Position numbers and translations under genes: made by a program | NCBI RefSeq assembly: GCF_002878395.1 | Contig: NC_061119.1 | Coordinates: 17,824,976 to 17,888,975, forward strand | DNA length: 64,000 bases | Direction of reading: 5' to 3' | Origin: Capsicum annuum | Lineage: Eukaryota; Streptophyta; Magnoliopsida; Solanales; Solanaceae | Notes under the pieces: generated by a model | The model's database searches: none | What the model was told of the DNA's origin: nothing | What the model saw: the letters and a program-made list of their open reading frames with translations, nothing else | In this document: positions 19,624-31,608 of the stretch, piece after piece | Numbering within the stretch: position 1 is the first letter of the stretch | Layout: each line of letters starts with the position of its first letter

Positions 19624-22600
19624 CCTGACCTTAAAATCCAAACTAATCAAGATGTAATGAAGCAGGATGGGGAATATGATGAAGAAGAAGCACTAGAAGA
19701 AATAAGCAAAGAGTTGGAACAGTTTGAAGACAAACCGAATCCTAATTTGAATGAGACTGAGCCAATAAATCTAGGGGATCAAGAAGATATTAAGAAAACT
19801 AAAATCATTCTACATGCTTTGCCACAGCTAAAAGACGGAATGATTCAAGCATTAATTGACTGTAAGGATGTTTTTACATGGTCTTATGATGATATGCCTG
19901 GTTTAAGCACTGAATTAGTGGCTCACAAATTGCCAACTGATCCCGCGTTCCCTCCTGTCAAACAGAAGTTAAGGAAGTTTAAAACTGATGTAAGTATTAA
20001 AATCAAAGAGCAAATCATGAAACAACTTGAAGCCAAAGTAATTCGAATGACTCGTTATGCCATGTGGTTGTCCAATGTTGTTCCTGTACCAAAGAAAGAT
20101 GGCAAAATTTGAGTGTATGTTGATTACCGTGATTTGAACAGAGCAAGTCTGAAAGATGATTTTACACTACCCAACATCCATATTTTGTTAGACAACTGTG
20201 CTAAACACGAGGTTGCCTCTTTTGTGGATTGCTATGTCGGATATTACCAAATCATTATGGATGATGAAGACGTGGAGAAGACATCTTTTATCACACCATG
20301 GGGGACCTATTGTTATCGAGTGATGCCGTTCGGTTTAAAGAATGCTGGAGCAACATACATGAAATCCATGACCACTATGTTTCATGATATGATGCATAAG
20401 GAGATTGAAGTATACGTGGATGATGTGATTATTAAGTCAAAAAGTCGGGCTGACCATGTTAAAGATTTAAGAAAGTTCTTTGAAAGGCTTCGCAGGTATA
20501 ATCTCAAACTCAACCCGGCAAAATGTGTATTTGGAGTTCCGTCTAGAAAGCTGTTGGGGTTTGTGGTCAGCCATCGGGGGATTGAATTGGATCCCTCAAA
20601 AATCAAAGCCATTCAGGATTTGCTCCCGCCCAAGAATATAATAGAGGTGATGAGTTTGCTTGGTAAACTGAACTACATTAGCAGGTTTATTTCTCAACTC
20701 ACAATCACTTGTGAGCCCATATTCAAGTTGCTGAAAAAGAGTGTTGCGGTAAAATGGATTGAAGAATGTCAAGAAGCATTCGATCAAATCAAAAGATATT
20801 TGTCAAATCCACCCATACTGGTACGCCCGGAGCCTAGTAGGCCTTTGATCTTATATTTATCAGTCATGGACAATTCTTTCGATTGTGTCCTGGGTTAACA
20901 TGATGTCACAGGCAAAAAGAAGCAGGCTATTTATTATCTTAGCAAGAATTTCACCGCATATGAGGACAGGTATACTCTTCTTGAAAGGACGTGTTGTGCC
21001 CTAACTTGGGTAGCATAGAAGTTGAAGTATTATTTCTCATCCTATACTACTTATCTCATCTCCCGCATGGATCCTTTGAAGTATATCTTTCAGAAGCCTA
21101 TGCCGACAGGTCAATTGGCAAAGTGGCAAATATTTCTTACCGAGTTCTACATGGTATATGTGAATCGAACTGCCATGAAAGCCCAAGCCTTGGCAGATCA
21201 TCTTGCTGAGAATCCCATCGATGAAGAGTACGAGCTATTAAAGACATATTTTCCTAACGAAGAAGTATCGTGTGTCGATGAAGTCGTTATAGATGCTGAT
21301 CCAGGTTGGAAGTTGTTCTTCGATAGATCTGTCAATATGAAAGGAGTCGGAATAGGTGCGGTTCTTATCTCTGAATCGGGACAACATTTCCTGATAACAG
21401 CACAACTTCGATTCTACTGTACTAACAATATGGCAAAGTATGAAGCCTGCATTCTTGGTTTGAGGTTAGCTGTTGATATGGGAGTCCAAGAATTATTGGT
21501 GTTGGGGGATTTAGATTTGCTCTTCCATCAAATTCAAGGCGATTGGGAGACGTGAGATTTGAAGGTCATCCCATATCGACAATGCTTGCAGGAGCTATGT
21601 CAACGGTTTGTGTTAGTAAAATTTAGGTATATTCCAAGGATTCATAATGAAATTACTGATGCTTTAGTCATTTTGTCTTCAATGCTCCAATATCCTGATA
21701 AAGCCTACATCGATCTAGTGCATATACAGAGTCGTGATCAGTATGCTTACTGTAATGCGGTTGAAGAAGAGCTCGATAGAGAACCCTAGTTCTTGGATAT
21801 CAAGCGATACATTCAGTCAAGAGAATACCCAGCATATGCCACCAACGATCAAAAGAGGACTATTAGGTATTTGGCTAGTGGATTTTTCTTAAGTGGGGGA
21901 ATCTTATATAAGATAACCCCAGATCTAGGACTTTTGAGGTGTGTAGATGCAAGAGAAGCCTCGGCAATCATGGTTGAAATACACTCTGGAGTATGCAGGT
22001 CGCATATGAACGGTCATGTCTTGTCAAAGAAGAGTCTTCGAGCAGGTTACTACTGGCTTACTATGGAGAGGGATTCTATTCAATTTGTTTGAAAGTGTCA
22101 TCAATGTCAGGTACACGGTGATCTGATACGTTCTCCTCTTGTTGAGTTGCATGCAATGGCCGCTCCATGGCTGTTCGTGGCTTAGGGAATGGATGTGATT
22201 GGACTAATTGAGCTGAAGGCATCAAATGGATATAGATTCATTTTGGTAGCCATTGACTACTTTACAAAGTGGGTAGAAGCAGTAACTTTCAAGTCAGTGA
22301 CAAAGAAGGTTGTGGCAGATTTTGTTCATGCCAATATCATTTGTAGGTTTGGAACTCCTAGGATGATCATTACAGACAATGTTATCTATCTCAATAGTCG
22401 TTTGATGCAAGAAATGTGTCAACAGTTTAAGATCGCACATCGAAATTCTACTCCATATCGCCCAAAGGCCAATGGTGCTGTAGAAGCCGCCAATAAGAAT
22501 ATAAAAAAGATACTACAAAAAATGGTACAAGGGTCTAGACAGTGTCATGAAAAGTTGCCAGTTGCATTGCTAGGTTATCGCACCACTGTTCGCACTTCAA

Positions 22601-23040
22601 CACGGGCAACTCCATATTTATTGGTGTATGGGACAGAGGCAGTCATCCCTGTAAAAGTTGAAATTCCCTCTCTTTGAGTCATTGTAGAAGCAGAGATTGA
22701 TGATGATGAATGGGTCAAAACTCGACTGGAATATTTGAGTTTGATTGAGGAAAAAAGGCTAACGTCTGTGTGTCATGGCCAGTTGTATCAGAGGAGGATG
22801 GCTCAAGCGTATAACAAAAAGGTCCTTCCCAGGAATTTTGAAGTTTGTCAGTTGGTATTGAGACGTATCCTTCCTCACCAGGTTGAAGCGAAAGGAAAGT
22901 TCTCCCCTAACTGGCAAGGTCCCTTCGTTGTGAAGAAAGTGTTGCCCAATGGATCCTTATATTTGATAGATATTGAAGGCAAAATGGAAGAAATGGCTAT
23001 CAATGTTGATCGGTCAAAAGATATTATGTATGATATTTGA
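19624..23040 (+). pseudogene. Ogre pol: reverse transcriptase, RNase H, integrase, broken only by stops
   Basis: One continuous frame of about 1,140 codons without frameshifts. RT: NVVPVPKKDGK, VDYRDLNRASLKDDF, TSFITPWGTYCYRVMPFGLK, and the catalytic YVDD in EVYVDDVIIKSKS (20407-20445). RNase H: WKLFFDRSVN, MAKYEACILGL, LVLGDLDLL; the Gly after the first Asp is Arg, and Leu follows the last Asp. Integrase: HHCC (H-x-H region near 21976-22020; KCHQC at 22093), then DDE as MDVIGL, IITDN and GAVEAANKN. The C-terminal region ends MYDI at 23040. Premature stops: 20110 TGA, 20896 TAA, 21016 TAG, 21553 TGA, 21787 TAG, 22090 TGA, 22183 TAG, 22675 TGA. All can be explained by single transitions. Confidence 0.93.
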
Positions 23041-23293
23041 TCCTTTGTTGATTTTATTGCATGTTTAGTACTTGCATTTTTGAAGATTGATATGATGATG
23101 GCATTTTATTCTTCTATCCAAACATTTTGGCATCCTTTATTTACCGGTTTGAGCTTCATTTTATTCTTCTTTCATATCCCTCTTTTGGAATCAAAATAGA
23201 GTCAAAGATAAATGTCAAGAAAATAAGAATAAAAGAAAGAGTTCGAAAATAAAAGAAAAAAATCAAATCAAAATAAAGAACAAGTTGATGGAA

Positions 23294-23337
23294 CTACGTG
23301 CAACCTGATTCTCCTCTCTCGAGAGTGAGATACGTAG
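23294..23337 (+). other. Conserved double hairpin, copy 3 (after pol)
   Basis: Outer stem CTACG (23294-23298) with CGTAG (23333-23337); inner stem TCTC (23310-23313) with GAGA (23327-23330); an apical CTCTC/GAGAG stem at 23316-23325. The TCTC/GAGA pair is the compensatory version of TCCC/GGGA in copy 1. Confidence 0.8.
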
Positions 23338-23649
23338 GCTACCCTATTTAGAGCTCGGTCCAACCAAATAAAGATTTAAGATTCACCCAGTCAACAAAAA
23401 CTAGGGCATGAGTTAATGTGTTATTTGAGTCAATTCAAAAAGTTGTAAGTCCCACCCCCACTTCAAGTGTCGTTTGAACCTCTTGCCATTCTTTTCTAAC
23501 CTTATCTGAAAGCCAAGTTACAACCAAAGAAAGTCCTTCAAATCAATTTTTGATAATGTTAAGGCTAAGCATGCAATGGATATGATGATACATTGTGAGG
23601 TACCACTTGCCTCTCTCAGCAAAAGAAATCAGGAAAGAAATACAAAATC

Positions 23650-23845
23650 AGAGAGTCTTATTGGTGAAAACCCCGCGGGCATCATAAGGCGATGGTGAGT
23701 TGAGAGAAATAAAATGAAAGAGTCTTATTGGTGAAAACCCTCGCAGGAACCATAAGGCGATAGTGAGTGGAGAGAAATAAAAATGAGAGAGTCTTATTGG
23801 TGAAAACCCTCACGGGCACCGTAAGGTGATGGCGAGTTCAAGAGA
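23650..23845 (+). repeat. Three ~66-bp tandem repeats with hairpin core
   Basis: Units begin GAGAGTCTTATTGGTGAAAA near 23651, 23718 and 23786. Each contains a hairpin of CACCAT-AAGGCG-ATGGTG type, with AAGGCG or AAGGTG as loop. The second Ogre element has four related copies at 61731-61960. Confidence 0.85.
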
Positions 23846-24634
23846 AAAGTGAAAAGTGAAAAGTGAAAAGAAAGAGATTTGTAGGCGAAAGTCTTTTAAG
23901 ATGTCGTCAATTGAATGTAATGTATGAGTCTGATGGATTGGAAGAAGCGGCTCAGCGGCAAAGGCATGAACTCAACAACAAATGGGGAGTTTGGATAGGA
24001 AGATCAGGTAGCTTAATCAAAATGCATGTCATACTCATTAGAGTTGGTTGTCATATTCAGATAAGTTTTCTTTTTGAATATGGGACATTGCCTTTTCTTT
24101 CATTTACATATTCATGCTTTTTGTCTTTTTATGTCATTTATCAAAATAAAAGTCACCATCATTTCTTTACATTTTAAGTCAAGTCTTTGTCAAAACAAGT
24201 GAGAAAGGATTTCAAAATTTACTACCAGTCTTTGCAATTATATGAGGAAAAGACAAGGACCAGCACATGAAAGAAATATGATCGTAATTCAACACAAAGC
24301 AAAGAAATTCTATCAACCAACAGGCTATTGGATTCGTTGAAGCATTCATATTTGGGAAAAGAGTGCACCTCAGGGGTATGGTAAAATGGAAACCCATTGT
24401 TCTAGTCAGAACTCATTTGCCTCAATCTGGATCCGGGGCAATGATGCGGCAAAATAGGGCAAGTGTCAGCGATTTGGAACAAAAATGAAAGGAACGAGTA
24501 CTAGGGAAGATACCAGAGAAGCCAAGAGCTGCAAGCCACCACTAAGTTTTTAACTGACAAATTTTCTTTGTTGAAATAGGGACAAATTCGCTTCACTTAA
24601 TTCAGCTACCATTAGAAATGCACATCCGTGAGAT

Positions 24635-25372
24635 TTTACTTTCTGCTCAGGACCCTCCTAAAAAATGGAATTTTACTTTCTGTTCAGGACCCTCCTGAAA
24701 AATCGGACTTTACCTTTTGTTCAGGACCCTCCTAAAAAATGAGATTCTACTTTATGCTCAGGACCTTCCTGAAAAATGGGATTTTACTTTATGTTCAGGA
24801 CCCTCCTGAAAAATGGAATTTTACAGGACCCTCCTGAAAAATGGGATTTTACTTTCTGTTTAAGACCCTCCTGAAGAATAGGAATTTACTTTCAGTTCAG
24901 GACCCTCCTGAAAAATGGGATTTTACTTCATATTCAGGACCCTCCTAAAAAATGGGACTTTACCTTTTGTTCAGGACCCTCCTGGAAAATAGGATTCTAC
25001 TTTATGTTCAGGACCCTCCTGAAGAATGGGAATTTACTTTCAGTTCAGGACCCTCCTGAAAAAATGGGACTTTACCTTCTGACAAGACCCTCCTGAAAAA
25101 TGGGATTTTACTTTCTGTTCAGGACCCTCCTGAAAAATAGGACTTTACCTTCTGTTCAGGACCCTCCTAAAGAATGGGACTTTACTTTCTATTCAGGACC
25201 CTCCTGAAAAATAGGATTTTACTGTTTGTTGAGGACCCTCCTGAAAAATGAGATTTTTCTTTCTGTTCAGGACCCTTCTAAAGAATGGGAATTTATTTTT
25301 AGTGCAGGACCCTCCTGAAAAATGAGACTTTACTTTCTGTTCAGGACCCTCTTGGAAAATGGGACAATGCTT
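24635..25372 (+). repeat. 38-bp minisatellite, about 20 units
   Basis: The monomer has the form TTTACTTTCTGTT, then CAGGACCCTCCTG, then AAAAATGGGA. CAGGA-CCC-TCCTG is an inverted repeat in nearly every unit. Unit lengths vary by a few bases and one unit is shortened (about 24822). Confidence 0.92.
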
Positions 25373-25911
25373 TCAAAAATGAAATGCTACTTTACTATAA
25401 TTTTTGTTTGGGATAATTTTTGTTCTAGTTTTAATTTTGGGTTTTAGGGACCTACCTGAAGAATAGGGTGATGAAATAGCAAGTCAGGAGCCCACCTGGA
25501 GAACAGGGTGAAGAAATTGAAAGGCAAGCAACAAGTTGAAAAAATTGCAAGTCAGGAGCCTGCCTGAAGAATAGGGTGATGAAACTAGAGTCAAGAGCCA
25601 ACAGAAGCTTTATAGATAGAATTTTGTAATTTCATCTATGTTTTAACTTGTAATTTTCATTTTTGATGTAATGACAGAGCCGCTGACTGGAACCTCGATG
25701 AAACCTCACTCGACTCTCCAACTCAGTATAGTCCACTTCTCTTCCAACCCTTTGAGATACCTATCACTTGATTCCTTCATAACTTGGGTAGGTAGGATGT
25801 CCTAAATCAATACTTAGTTTTCCTCCTTTTTGTTTCATTTTCGAATAAGGGTCAGAATAAAATTCTGTCTCATTGTCTACTTCTTTGTCTGAAAACACTT
25901 AGTGTTTACAT

Positions 25912-25926
25912 TCAAAGAGGGCATGA
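25912..25926 (+). promoter_or_regulatory. Polypurine-tract-like sequence, Ogre element 1
   Basis: AAAGAGGGCATGA directly precedes the 3' LTR, where plus-strand priming is expected. It is short and interrupted by C and T. Confidence 0.45.
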
Positions 25927-28024
25927 TGTAGACACCTAATTTTGTCCCTCCCCGATATCACTTCTACTCATTTTTACCTTATCCTACCATGTGCCCTCGA
26001 CCATGTAATTATCCCTCCATAAAATGACAAAAATAACAAACCCCTAGCTAATTTTATCTTATCGTAACAACCTATCCAATCAATAAACCACCTCACTACC
26101 CCACCTACCCTACCCCGCTACCACACGCCATATATACTTACACAATATAATATACATCTTGGAGGAAATTTCCACAGGACACTCACTGATGGACCCCACC
26201 TTTCCCTTTCGTTTTTTCCTTTTCTGAATACATATTTACACGGATCTTTACATTAGGGAGTCCATTTTTTTCCTTTCTTCACAGCTAAGGAAACAAACAC
26301 ACTAGACACTGATATATATACAGACGCTATTAACCCCCGGAAAAAAGCTCTCTCTCAATATCGACACACATAATCTCACCCAAAATCGCACACATACACA
26401 TAAGGAGCAAAATGACGTGAGAGACTCCAAGAGAGAAGAAATCGTTTGGAGATCGAGTTATCCCGGCCACTCTTCATTAAAAATAACTTCACCAGCTCTG
26501 GTTTAACTCCAAAACCTATTGGAAACCCAATTTAAACCATATCCCTGGCCGAGAACCAAGATCAAACAATGAAATCCATCTGAAATCTCCCTGAATGGGT
26601 TGATTTCGGCTAGTTTGGGTCAGATTTTGGACTGTTTAGGTTAGATTTTGGTTCGTTCAGGTTAGTTTTGGTGTGTTTGGGTTAGATTTTGGCCCGTTCG
26701 GGTCAACTTCGTCTGTTAATATCGATCCCAGTAAGTTTTGAATTAACTCCGGTGGAAAAGTCATCGAGAACCAAGATCGAACAATGAAATCCATCTGAAG
26801 TCTACCTGAACGGGTTGATTTTGGCTGGTTTGGGTCAGATTTTGGACTGTTTGGGTTAGACTTCGGTTCGTTCAGATCCCGTCTGTTTTGCATTGCAGGG
26901 CATGTATTGAAAACTTTCAGTCGCTTTGCAAATTGGTTATTTGAATCAGACTTTGGGTTTTAATTTTTGAAATACTGAGCTAGACAGATTTGTCGTTGGG
27001 GCTTAAGTCGAGGTTGTCGGAGGCGGGTTTTCTTTATCTCGTCGAATAATATTAGTCAAAGAGTGGTTTAAGGTCCATCCCTTAACTCTATATTTCTTCT
27101 TATTGTCTCAAATGTGTTTAATTGTTGTGATTATGTGTGATGTGATCGTAGTTGGTGAGTTTTGTTGACGTTATGATGTCATGATTTTGAGCTTCACGGT
27201 GTGTTTTTGATGATACATGGAATGAAGTAGTTGGTGTAATTGATGAAAAATGAAAGCCAACGTGGGTGGTTGGAATTGACATTGACAAAAGCAATCATTA
27301 ATTTATTTTGATTCATTAAATGGCGTTGAAATGAATAGGCGAATGTAGGTTGGGTAAGCAAAGTTTAGGACTCATTTTTTTGAATGTTTGAGATTTTGTT
27401 AAATAGTTTGATTTTCTCGCACTAAAGTGTATTTATTTGGCCGGGGAATGCCCCAAGGTATTTGTTTTTATTCATTGGGGAATGCCCCGAAGTATTTTGT
27501 ACCCGAAGGACGTTTGTGAAGAAGGCCCGAGGTAGCAGGTTGGAGTTTAGTTTAGGACTAGCTTAGAATATAGTAGGTTTTACCTTTCCGTATGATTTTA
27601 TTTTTGGATTGTATAATTGGACTGAAAAGTATTATTTTGGTTTTGGATTGTTGTTTGACATGTTTGTTGCTTGTTTATGTGTTTTATGTGGTTTATACAT
27701 TCTTAGTGTCAAAGTTAGCCAATACGTTCCACCAAGCGACCGTGGTCGAACACAGGATCGAGGGGTGCCTAACACCTTCCCCTCGGTCAATAGAATTCCT
27801 TAGCCGGAATTTCTATTCACAAACCAGTCTTAAAGAGTCAAATTGTTTTGAAAAGGATTTTTCAAAGGTGACTTGGCACACCGGATTATGCCAAGTGGAG
27901 ACTCTGAAAAAAAATGTAAATAATCCTTTTTCGAAAAAAAATTTTATTTTTTGTCATTTTGATAATAAAAACCCTTTCGAACTTAAAATATAATTCTTTT
28001 GGAGTATGAAAAAGGGGTACGACA
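25927..28024 (+). repeat. 3' LTR of Ogre element 1
   Basis: TGTAGACACC at 25927 to GGGGTACGACA at 28024, followed by the target duplication TCACT. Better preserved than the 5' LTR at its start. Confidence 0.93.
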
Positions 28025-28121
28025 TCACTGAGAAATTGAAGATTCTAAACCCAAAATGACTTATTTCTTTCATCGGTCAGGACAAGAGCTCCAATATTGC
28101 AAAATGACGGTTTGCAAATAA

Positions 28122-28315
28122 AGTAATCTTGGTTGTTCTGTCATCCCCTGAATTAGCTAAAAAAAGTTTTACACACACAAAGAGTTGAATTTGGATCAAG
28201 AACAAGAAATGTTGCTTTTGATATCTTTACTGGAAAAGGTCAAGATATGGTTTTTACTATTTATGGTGAGCATTGAAAGAAAATGAGAAGGATTATGACT
28301 GTACCCTTTTCACAC
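28122..28315 (+). pseudogene. CYP73A: Cinnamate 4-hydroxylase (CYP73A) fragment
   Basis: The stretch encodes SSPELAKK, then after a one-base shift in a run of seven A (28158-28164) [36 protein letters not shown] and, after TGA, KMRRIMTVPF. This is the N-terminal third of cinnamate 4-hydroxylase, the ER-bound P450 that converts cinnamate to p-coumarate in the phenylpropanoid pathway. The haem-binding region and everything downstream of about residue 140 are missing, as is the membrane anchor. It begins about 95 bp right of the Ogre insertion site, so before that insertion it lay in the same non-coding context as 9961. Another captured fragment, opposite in strand to SAP30, TPS and AIP1. Confidence 0.88.
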
Positions 28316-28330
28316 TCAACTCGTGTTGGT

Positions 28331-28749
28331 GCCCAGAAATGAGGATGAACCTTCATGATTTTAAGCTTAGAAAAAAAAGGATAAATATTAAAAACCCTTT
28401 TATAAATATTGGGTCAAGAAAGTTTTTAAAATTTAATTTGAAAGAACGGAAATTGTGGAAGGGTAAAGCTATACAGAATTTGCACAATTTTTTTTTTTTG
28501 TATGGATAAAGTGTAGTGGAAATTCTTGGCTTTGTAAGGAAGAAAAAGAAGGGTAATTAACAAAAGGAAGGGAAAAAAGAGTAACAAAAGGACCTTCTGG
28601 AGTACTTCAGACAAAATACAAATTTCATTTGTTTACTTTTCTATTTGTGTTTTTTTTATCTGCTTAAGTTATTGGACCGACGGGTTTGGGCCATACTTTA
28701 CTTATTATTTTGCTTTTCAAAATACATGTTTATATATTTAAAATTTAAT
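28331..28749. other. Unassigned stretch
   Basis: AT-rich. The open frames at 28273-28509 (plus) and 28426-28614 (minus) are low-complexity K/N or L/F-rich and show no family features. Confidence 0.4.
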
Positions 28750-29350
28750 ATAAATTTTAGGAAAAAGGATATTCTATAGCACTTTTTAAAATAAATAACC
28801 CAATTTTAAAAAAATTTCAAAAAGTTGTCTGTCGGATATATTATTACCGTTTTATAATCATTTTTTAATTTGGGTCATTTTGGCTTATGTATTTCAGATA
28901 CACTCCATATACAATACTGATACAGTCTATATATACAATATTGATACAGTATTCAACTTGGGCAATTCGGCCCTATTAAAAATATTTCAATTTTCTTTCG
29001 CTATAATTTTTTAACTGATCAAATATTCTACTTTTTTTAATTGTTTAGAAATAATAATTAAATAATATAAAAATGATATAATTGTTAAATAGAATATGTA
29101 TCTATATAAGATATATGTATACAAATTGTATAGTTCTATCAAATATGTATATGTATAAAATATATATAAAAAATATATAGAAAGTGTATGAAAATTATAT
29201 AATTATTGTATAAAATATGTAAAAAAGAATATATAGTTATGATATAAACTGTGTATCAAAACTGAATAATTTTCGTATAGAATATTTATATGTATAATAT
29301 ATGTATAGAAACTGTATAGAATGTGTGTAAAAACGGTAAAGAACAAGCCA
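28750..29350. repeat. AT-rich degenerate repeat region
   Basis: About 600 bp of loosely repeated GTATAGAA/TATATGTATA words (for example near 29095, 29145, 29205, 29285), with a flanking GTTGTCTGTCGG-type unique segment. It looks like a decayed AT-rich MITE or minisatellite. No ends defined. Confidence 0.4.
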
Positions 29351-29639
29351 GTAAACTGAGATGGCTAGAAAGTGAAATTTAACTTTCATGGTCATTTTCA
29401 TGGAAATAGTTTAATTTGAAATGTCGTTTCTATCTTCTCTCATAAATTTTATTCTCTACTTATCAACTTATATGAAGTGTTTTAAATCTACATAAATTTT
29501 TAAAACTAATCGTTACGATTTATTTTTGAATAAACTTATAGGAATAATTGAATTTCACTTAGTTACAAGCAAGAAATGATAATGACGAAATGAAAATTAT
29601 ACAAAAAAATATATTCATTTTTGTTATATAGAGCTATAC

Positions 29640-29870
29640 GAACTTGAACCGTAGACCTTCTCGGTAAAAACATATCAAACTTTTACATTTAAGAAAATAA
29701 GTATAATGACTTAATTCATCTTTAATCAACTACATTGTTAATATTGAAAATTTAAAGTTATATTTTTTTTTAAAAATGTACTCACTAAAATAACATACGC
29801 ACAACTAATATATTAATATATCTTTAATTTTGTAGACATTTATTCTTAATTAACGCTTCATACACGTATA
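29640..29870 (+). repeat. Second copy of Helitron 3'-end sequence (decayed)
   Basis: AGAAAATAAGTATAATGACT, CTTTAATCAACTACA, CAACTAATATATT and ATTTATTCTTAA occur here and, in the same order, at 32350-32500. The latter copy runs into the hairpin-CTAG terminus; this copy does not. Confidence 0.65.
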
Positions 29871-30179
29871 CATTGGACGGTTTTTACATGGAAAAAACTT
29901 CAGTTAAAGAAGATGAATTTCAAAGAATACAAGACAAGAGAATCCACATTAACATCTTATTTTGTATGCACCGACCAAATGTTCTATAAATATATATATT
30001 TTTAATATTTTGTAAAAAATATATATTTTAAAAACATGAAAAAAATTTCTTCTTATCAACACAAACGTTGCTTAACATGTTACATAGTTATAGTTATTTA
30101 AAATATCTAAATATATTTTCAAAATAAAAATAATTCTTCCTAACGTACATAAAATTAAGGAAAAGAATAGAAAAAAAGA

Positions 30180-30265
30180 AAATCGGCCAAGAACAACATA
30201 ATTTAAACCACCATTTTATATTTGAGTTTTAATCAATAGCAACTATACCATATCACAAATTCAAT
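30180..30265. repeat. Dispersed repeat, copy 2
   Basis: Matches 6810-6895 (AATCGGCCAAGAACAACATA onwards). Confidence 0.6.
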
Positions 30266-30271
30266 TACATA

Positions 30272-30384
30272 ATCTTGTCCCTATGTATTCGTCTTTCTTA
30301 ATCAAGAATCACTAAAATGAGCATCAGTCATACATAAACAGGAATTTAATTACAATCTTGTCCCTATGTATTCGTCTTTCTTAA
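30272..30384. repeat. 31-bp direct repeat
   Basis: AATCTTGTCCCTATGTATTC and the next 11 bases occur at about 30272 and again at about 30354. No terminal structure is associated. Confidence 0.7.
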
Positions 30385-30657
30385 GACCCCTATCGCCAGT
30401 CACCCCATGGACCGCTAAAATTTTTGGGAGAAAAACAATATATATGCACACACAACTATACTCTCTTAAGATAACTTCAAGCAACTTGGAGTTCAGACAA
30501 AGTACAAATAGTATCATGAGCTACATACAAATGATAAAAGATTTTTTAACAGGTTCGGCTATAGCTCAAACTGTGTATTTGTATTAAAAATACATATTTG
30601 AAAAGTATAAGTTATCTATTCCAAACAAAGAAAACAGTCTTGTACTAGAATTCAGGT

Positions 30658-30775
30658 CTGTTGCTCGGATTCTTCAAGAATACCACTGAATGCGTGTCGG
30701 ATCCTCCAAAAGTAGTACATTTTTGAGGATCCGACATGGGTGCTGCTGCATTTTTGGAGGATCCGAGAAACATAG
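30658..30775. mobile_element. Fold-back (inverted-repeat) MITE-like element, copy 1
   Basis: The arms CTCGGAT...GTGTCGGATCCTCCAAAA and TTTTTGAGGATCCGACAT...GGATCCGAG form an imperfect palindrome of about 55-bp arms centred near 30716. The type is familiar from Solanaceae genomes. No target duplication was identified. Confidence 0.75.
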
Positions 30776-31260
30776 AAATTCAGAACATATAAACTTAATA
30801 TCTCAAATTTGCCTTTGAATCTTAGCACAAGAAGAATTCTAACATTTTCTCATACTGCAATGTGTGGGTCAAACAACCTCCAAACTTTGAAAACAAATAT
30901 TTTTCAAAGTGAAGCTGGAAAAAAAAGGAAGGATGCACTAGGTTTCAAACACATACCTCTGCATCATACATCACAAGGCTGGCGTAAACCATTGCTAAAC
31001 CAAAAATCGAATCAGAGAAACCCCTGCAATTATGACACTGATAACATGTCACTTGTAGCTAGAGAAAAGCAACTATTCAAGAAAATAGAATTAATTGCAA
31101 CACTGCAATGTTTTCTCCGAATTTGTATTTCACGTATGAATTCCTTTAGAGGGAAAATAGAAAAGAAGTAAAATACCTTTACAAGACAAGGGTGGTGGCT
31201 ATGGTGACTACTGCCTGTCATTTAGAAGTAGATGAAGTTAAACCAGATACTCGACAAAAA

Positions 31261-31371
31261 TGCTATGTTGCATAGACTTTCAAAAATGCCACTGGGTGCA
31301 CGGATCCCCCAAAAGTAGTGCATTTTTTGAGGATCCAACACGAGTGTGGCAACACTTTTGGAGAGACATAG
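31261..31371. mobile_element. Fold-back (inverted-repeat) MITE-like element, copy 2
   Basis: Diverged relative of the element at 30658-30775, sharing CGGATCCCCCAAAAGTAGTG and TTTTGAGGATCC, with TGCTATGTT at one end and AACATAG-like GACATAGCA at the other. Confidence 0.65.
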
Positions 31372-31608
31372 CAGAAACGAAAAGGCCAACAAAGCTTGTT
31401 TGTTGTGAATAATTAAATTTTCTTATCATAGACCAATCTGGGATTGAAGTGTTCATCAGTTTATCGTAAAATATTAGTAATCTAAAAATAGACCCTTGTC
31501 GTCCTACCCTTCCCAAAATTCACACATACCAAGATCTTTAAAATGTACCGAACTGGCGTTTGCAATATTATGCTACTTTCCCCTACTATGAAAGAGAAAT
31601 AGAATACA

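Larger units (their letters stand above)
23041..25926 (+). other. Ogre 3' untranslated region
   Basis: Non-coding, about 2.9 kb between the pol stop and the 3' LTR. It contains a conserved double hairpin, a three-copy 66-bp repeat, a 20-copy 38-bp array and a weaker three-copy repeat (25440-25600). Hypervariable tandem repeats in this position are known for Ogre/Tat elements and have been proposed as seeds of satellite DNA. Confidence 0.8.
9967..28024 (+). mobile_element. Ogre/Tat-lineage Ty3/gypsy LTR retrotransposon, full length, degenerate
   Basis: An 18,058-bp element bounded by LTRs of 2.09 and 2.10 kb and a 5-bp target duplication. The order is LTR, primer site, long leader, ORF1, gag, protease, putative intron, RT-RNase H-integrase, 2.9-kb repeat-rich 3' untranslated region, polypurine-like tract, LTR. 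Large size, an extra ORF upstream of gag, an intron between protease and RT, and a tandem-repeat-bearing 3' region are the published hallmarks of Ogre elements. All ORFs carry stops or frameshifts. The LTRs differ by scattered substitutions and an indel near 11789 versus 27738. It splits a Helitron. A 100-N gap lies in the leader. Confidence 0.93.

Noticed and set aside
23863..24177. 104-codon open frame in the Ogre 3' UTR
   Set aside because: Starts in the tail of the hairpin repeat and ends in an F/S-rich tract; no counterpart in element 2.
24635..25372. Regularly spaced repeats that could look like a CRISPR array
   Set aside because: Repeat and spacer parts are equally conserved, the monomer is 38 bp in tandem, and the context is a plant retrotransposon. 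The same applies to 62790-64000.
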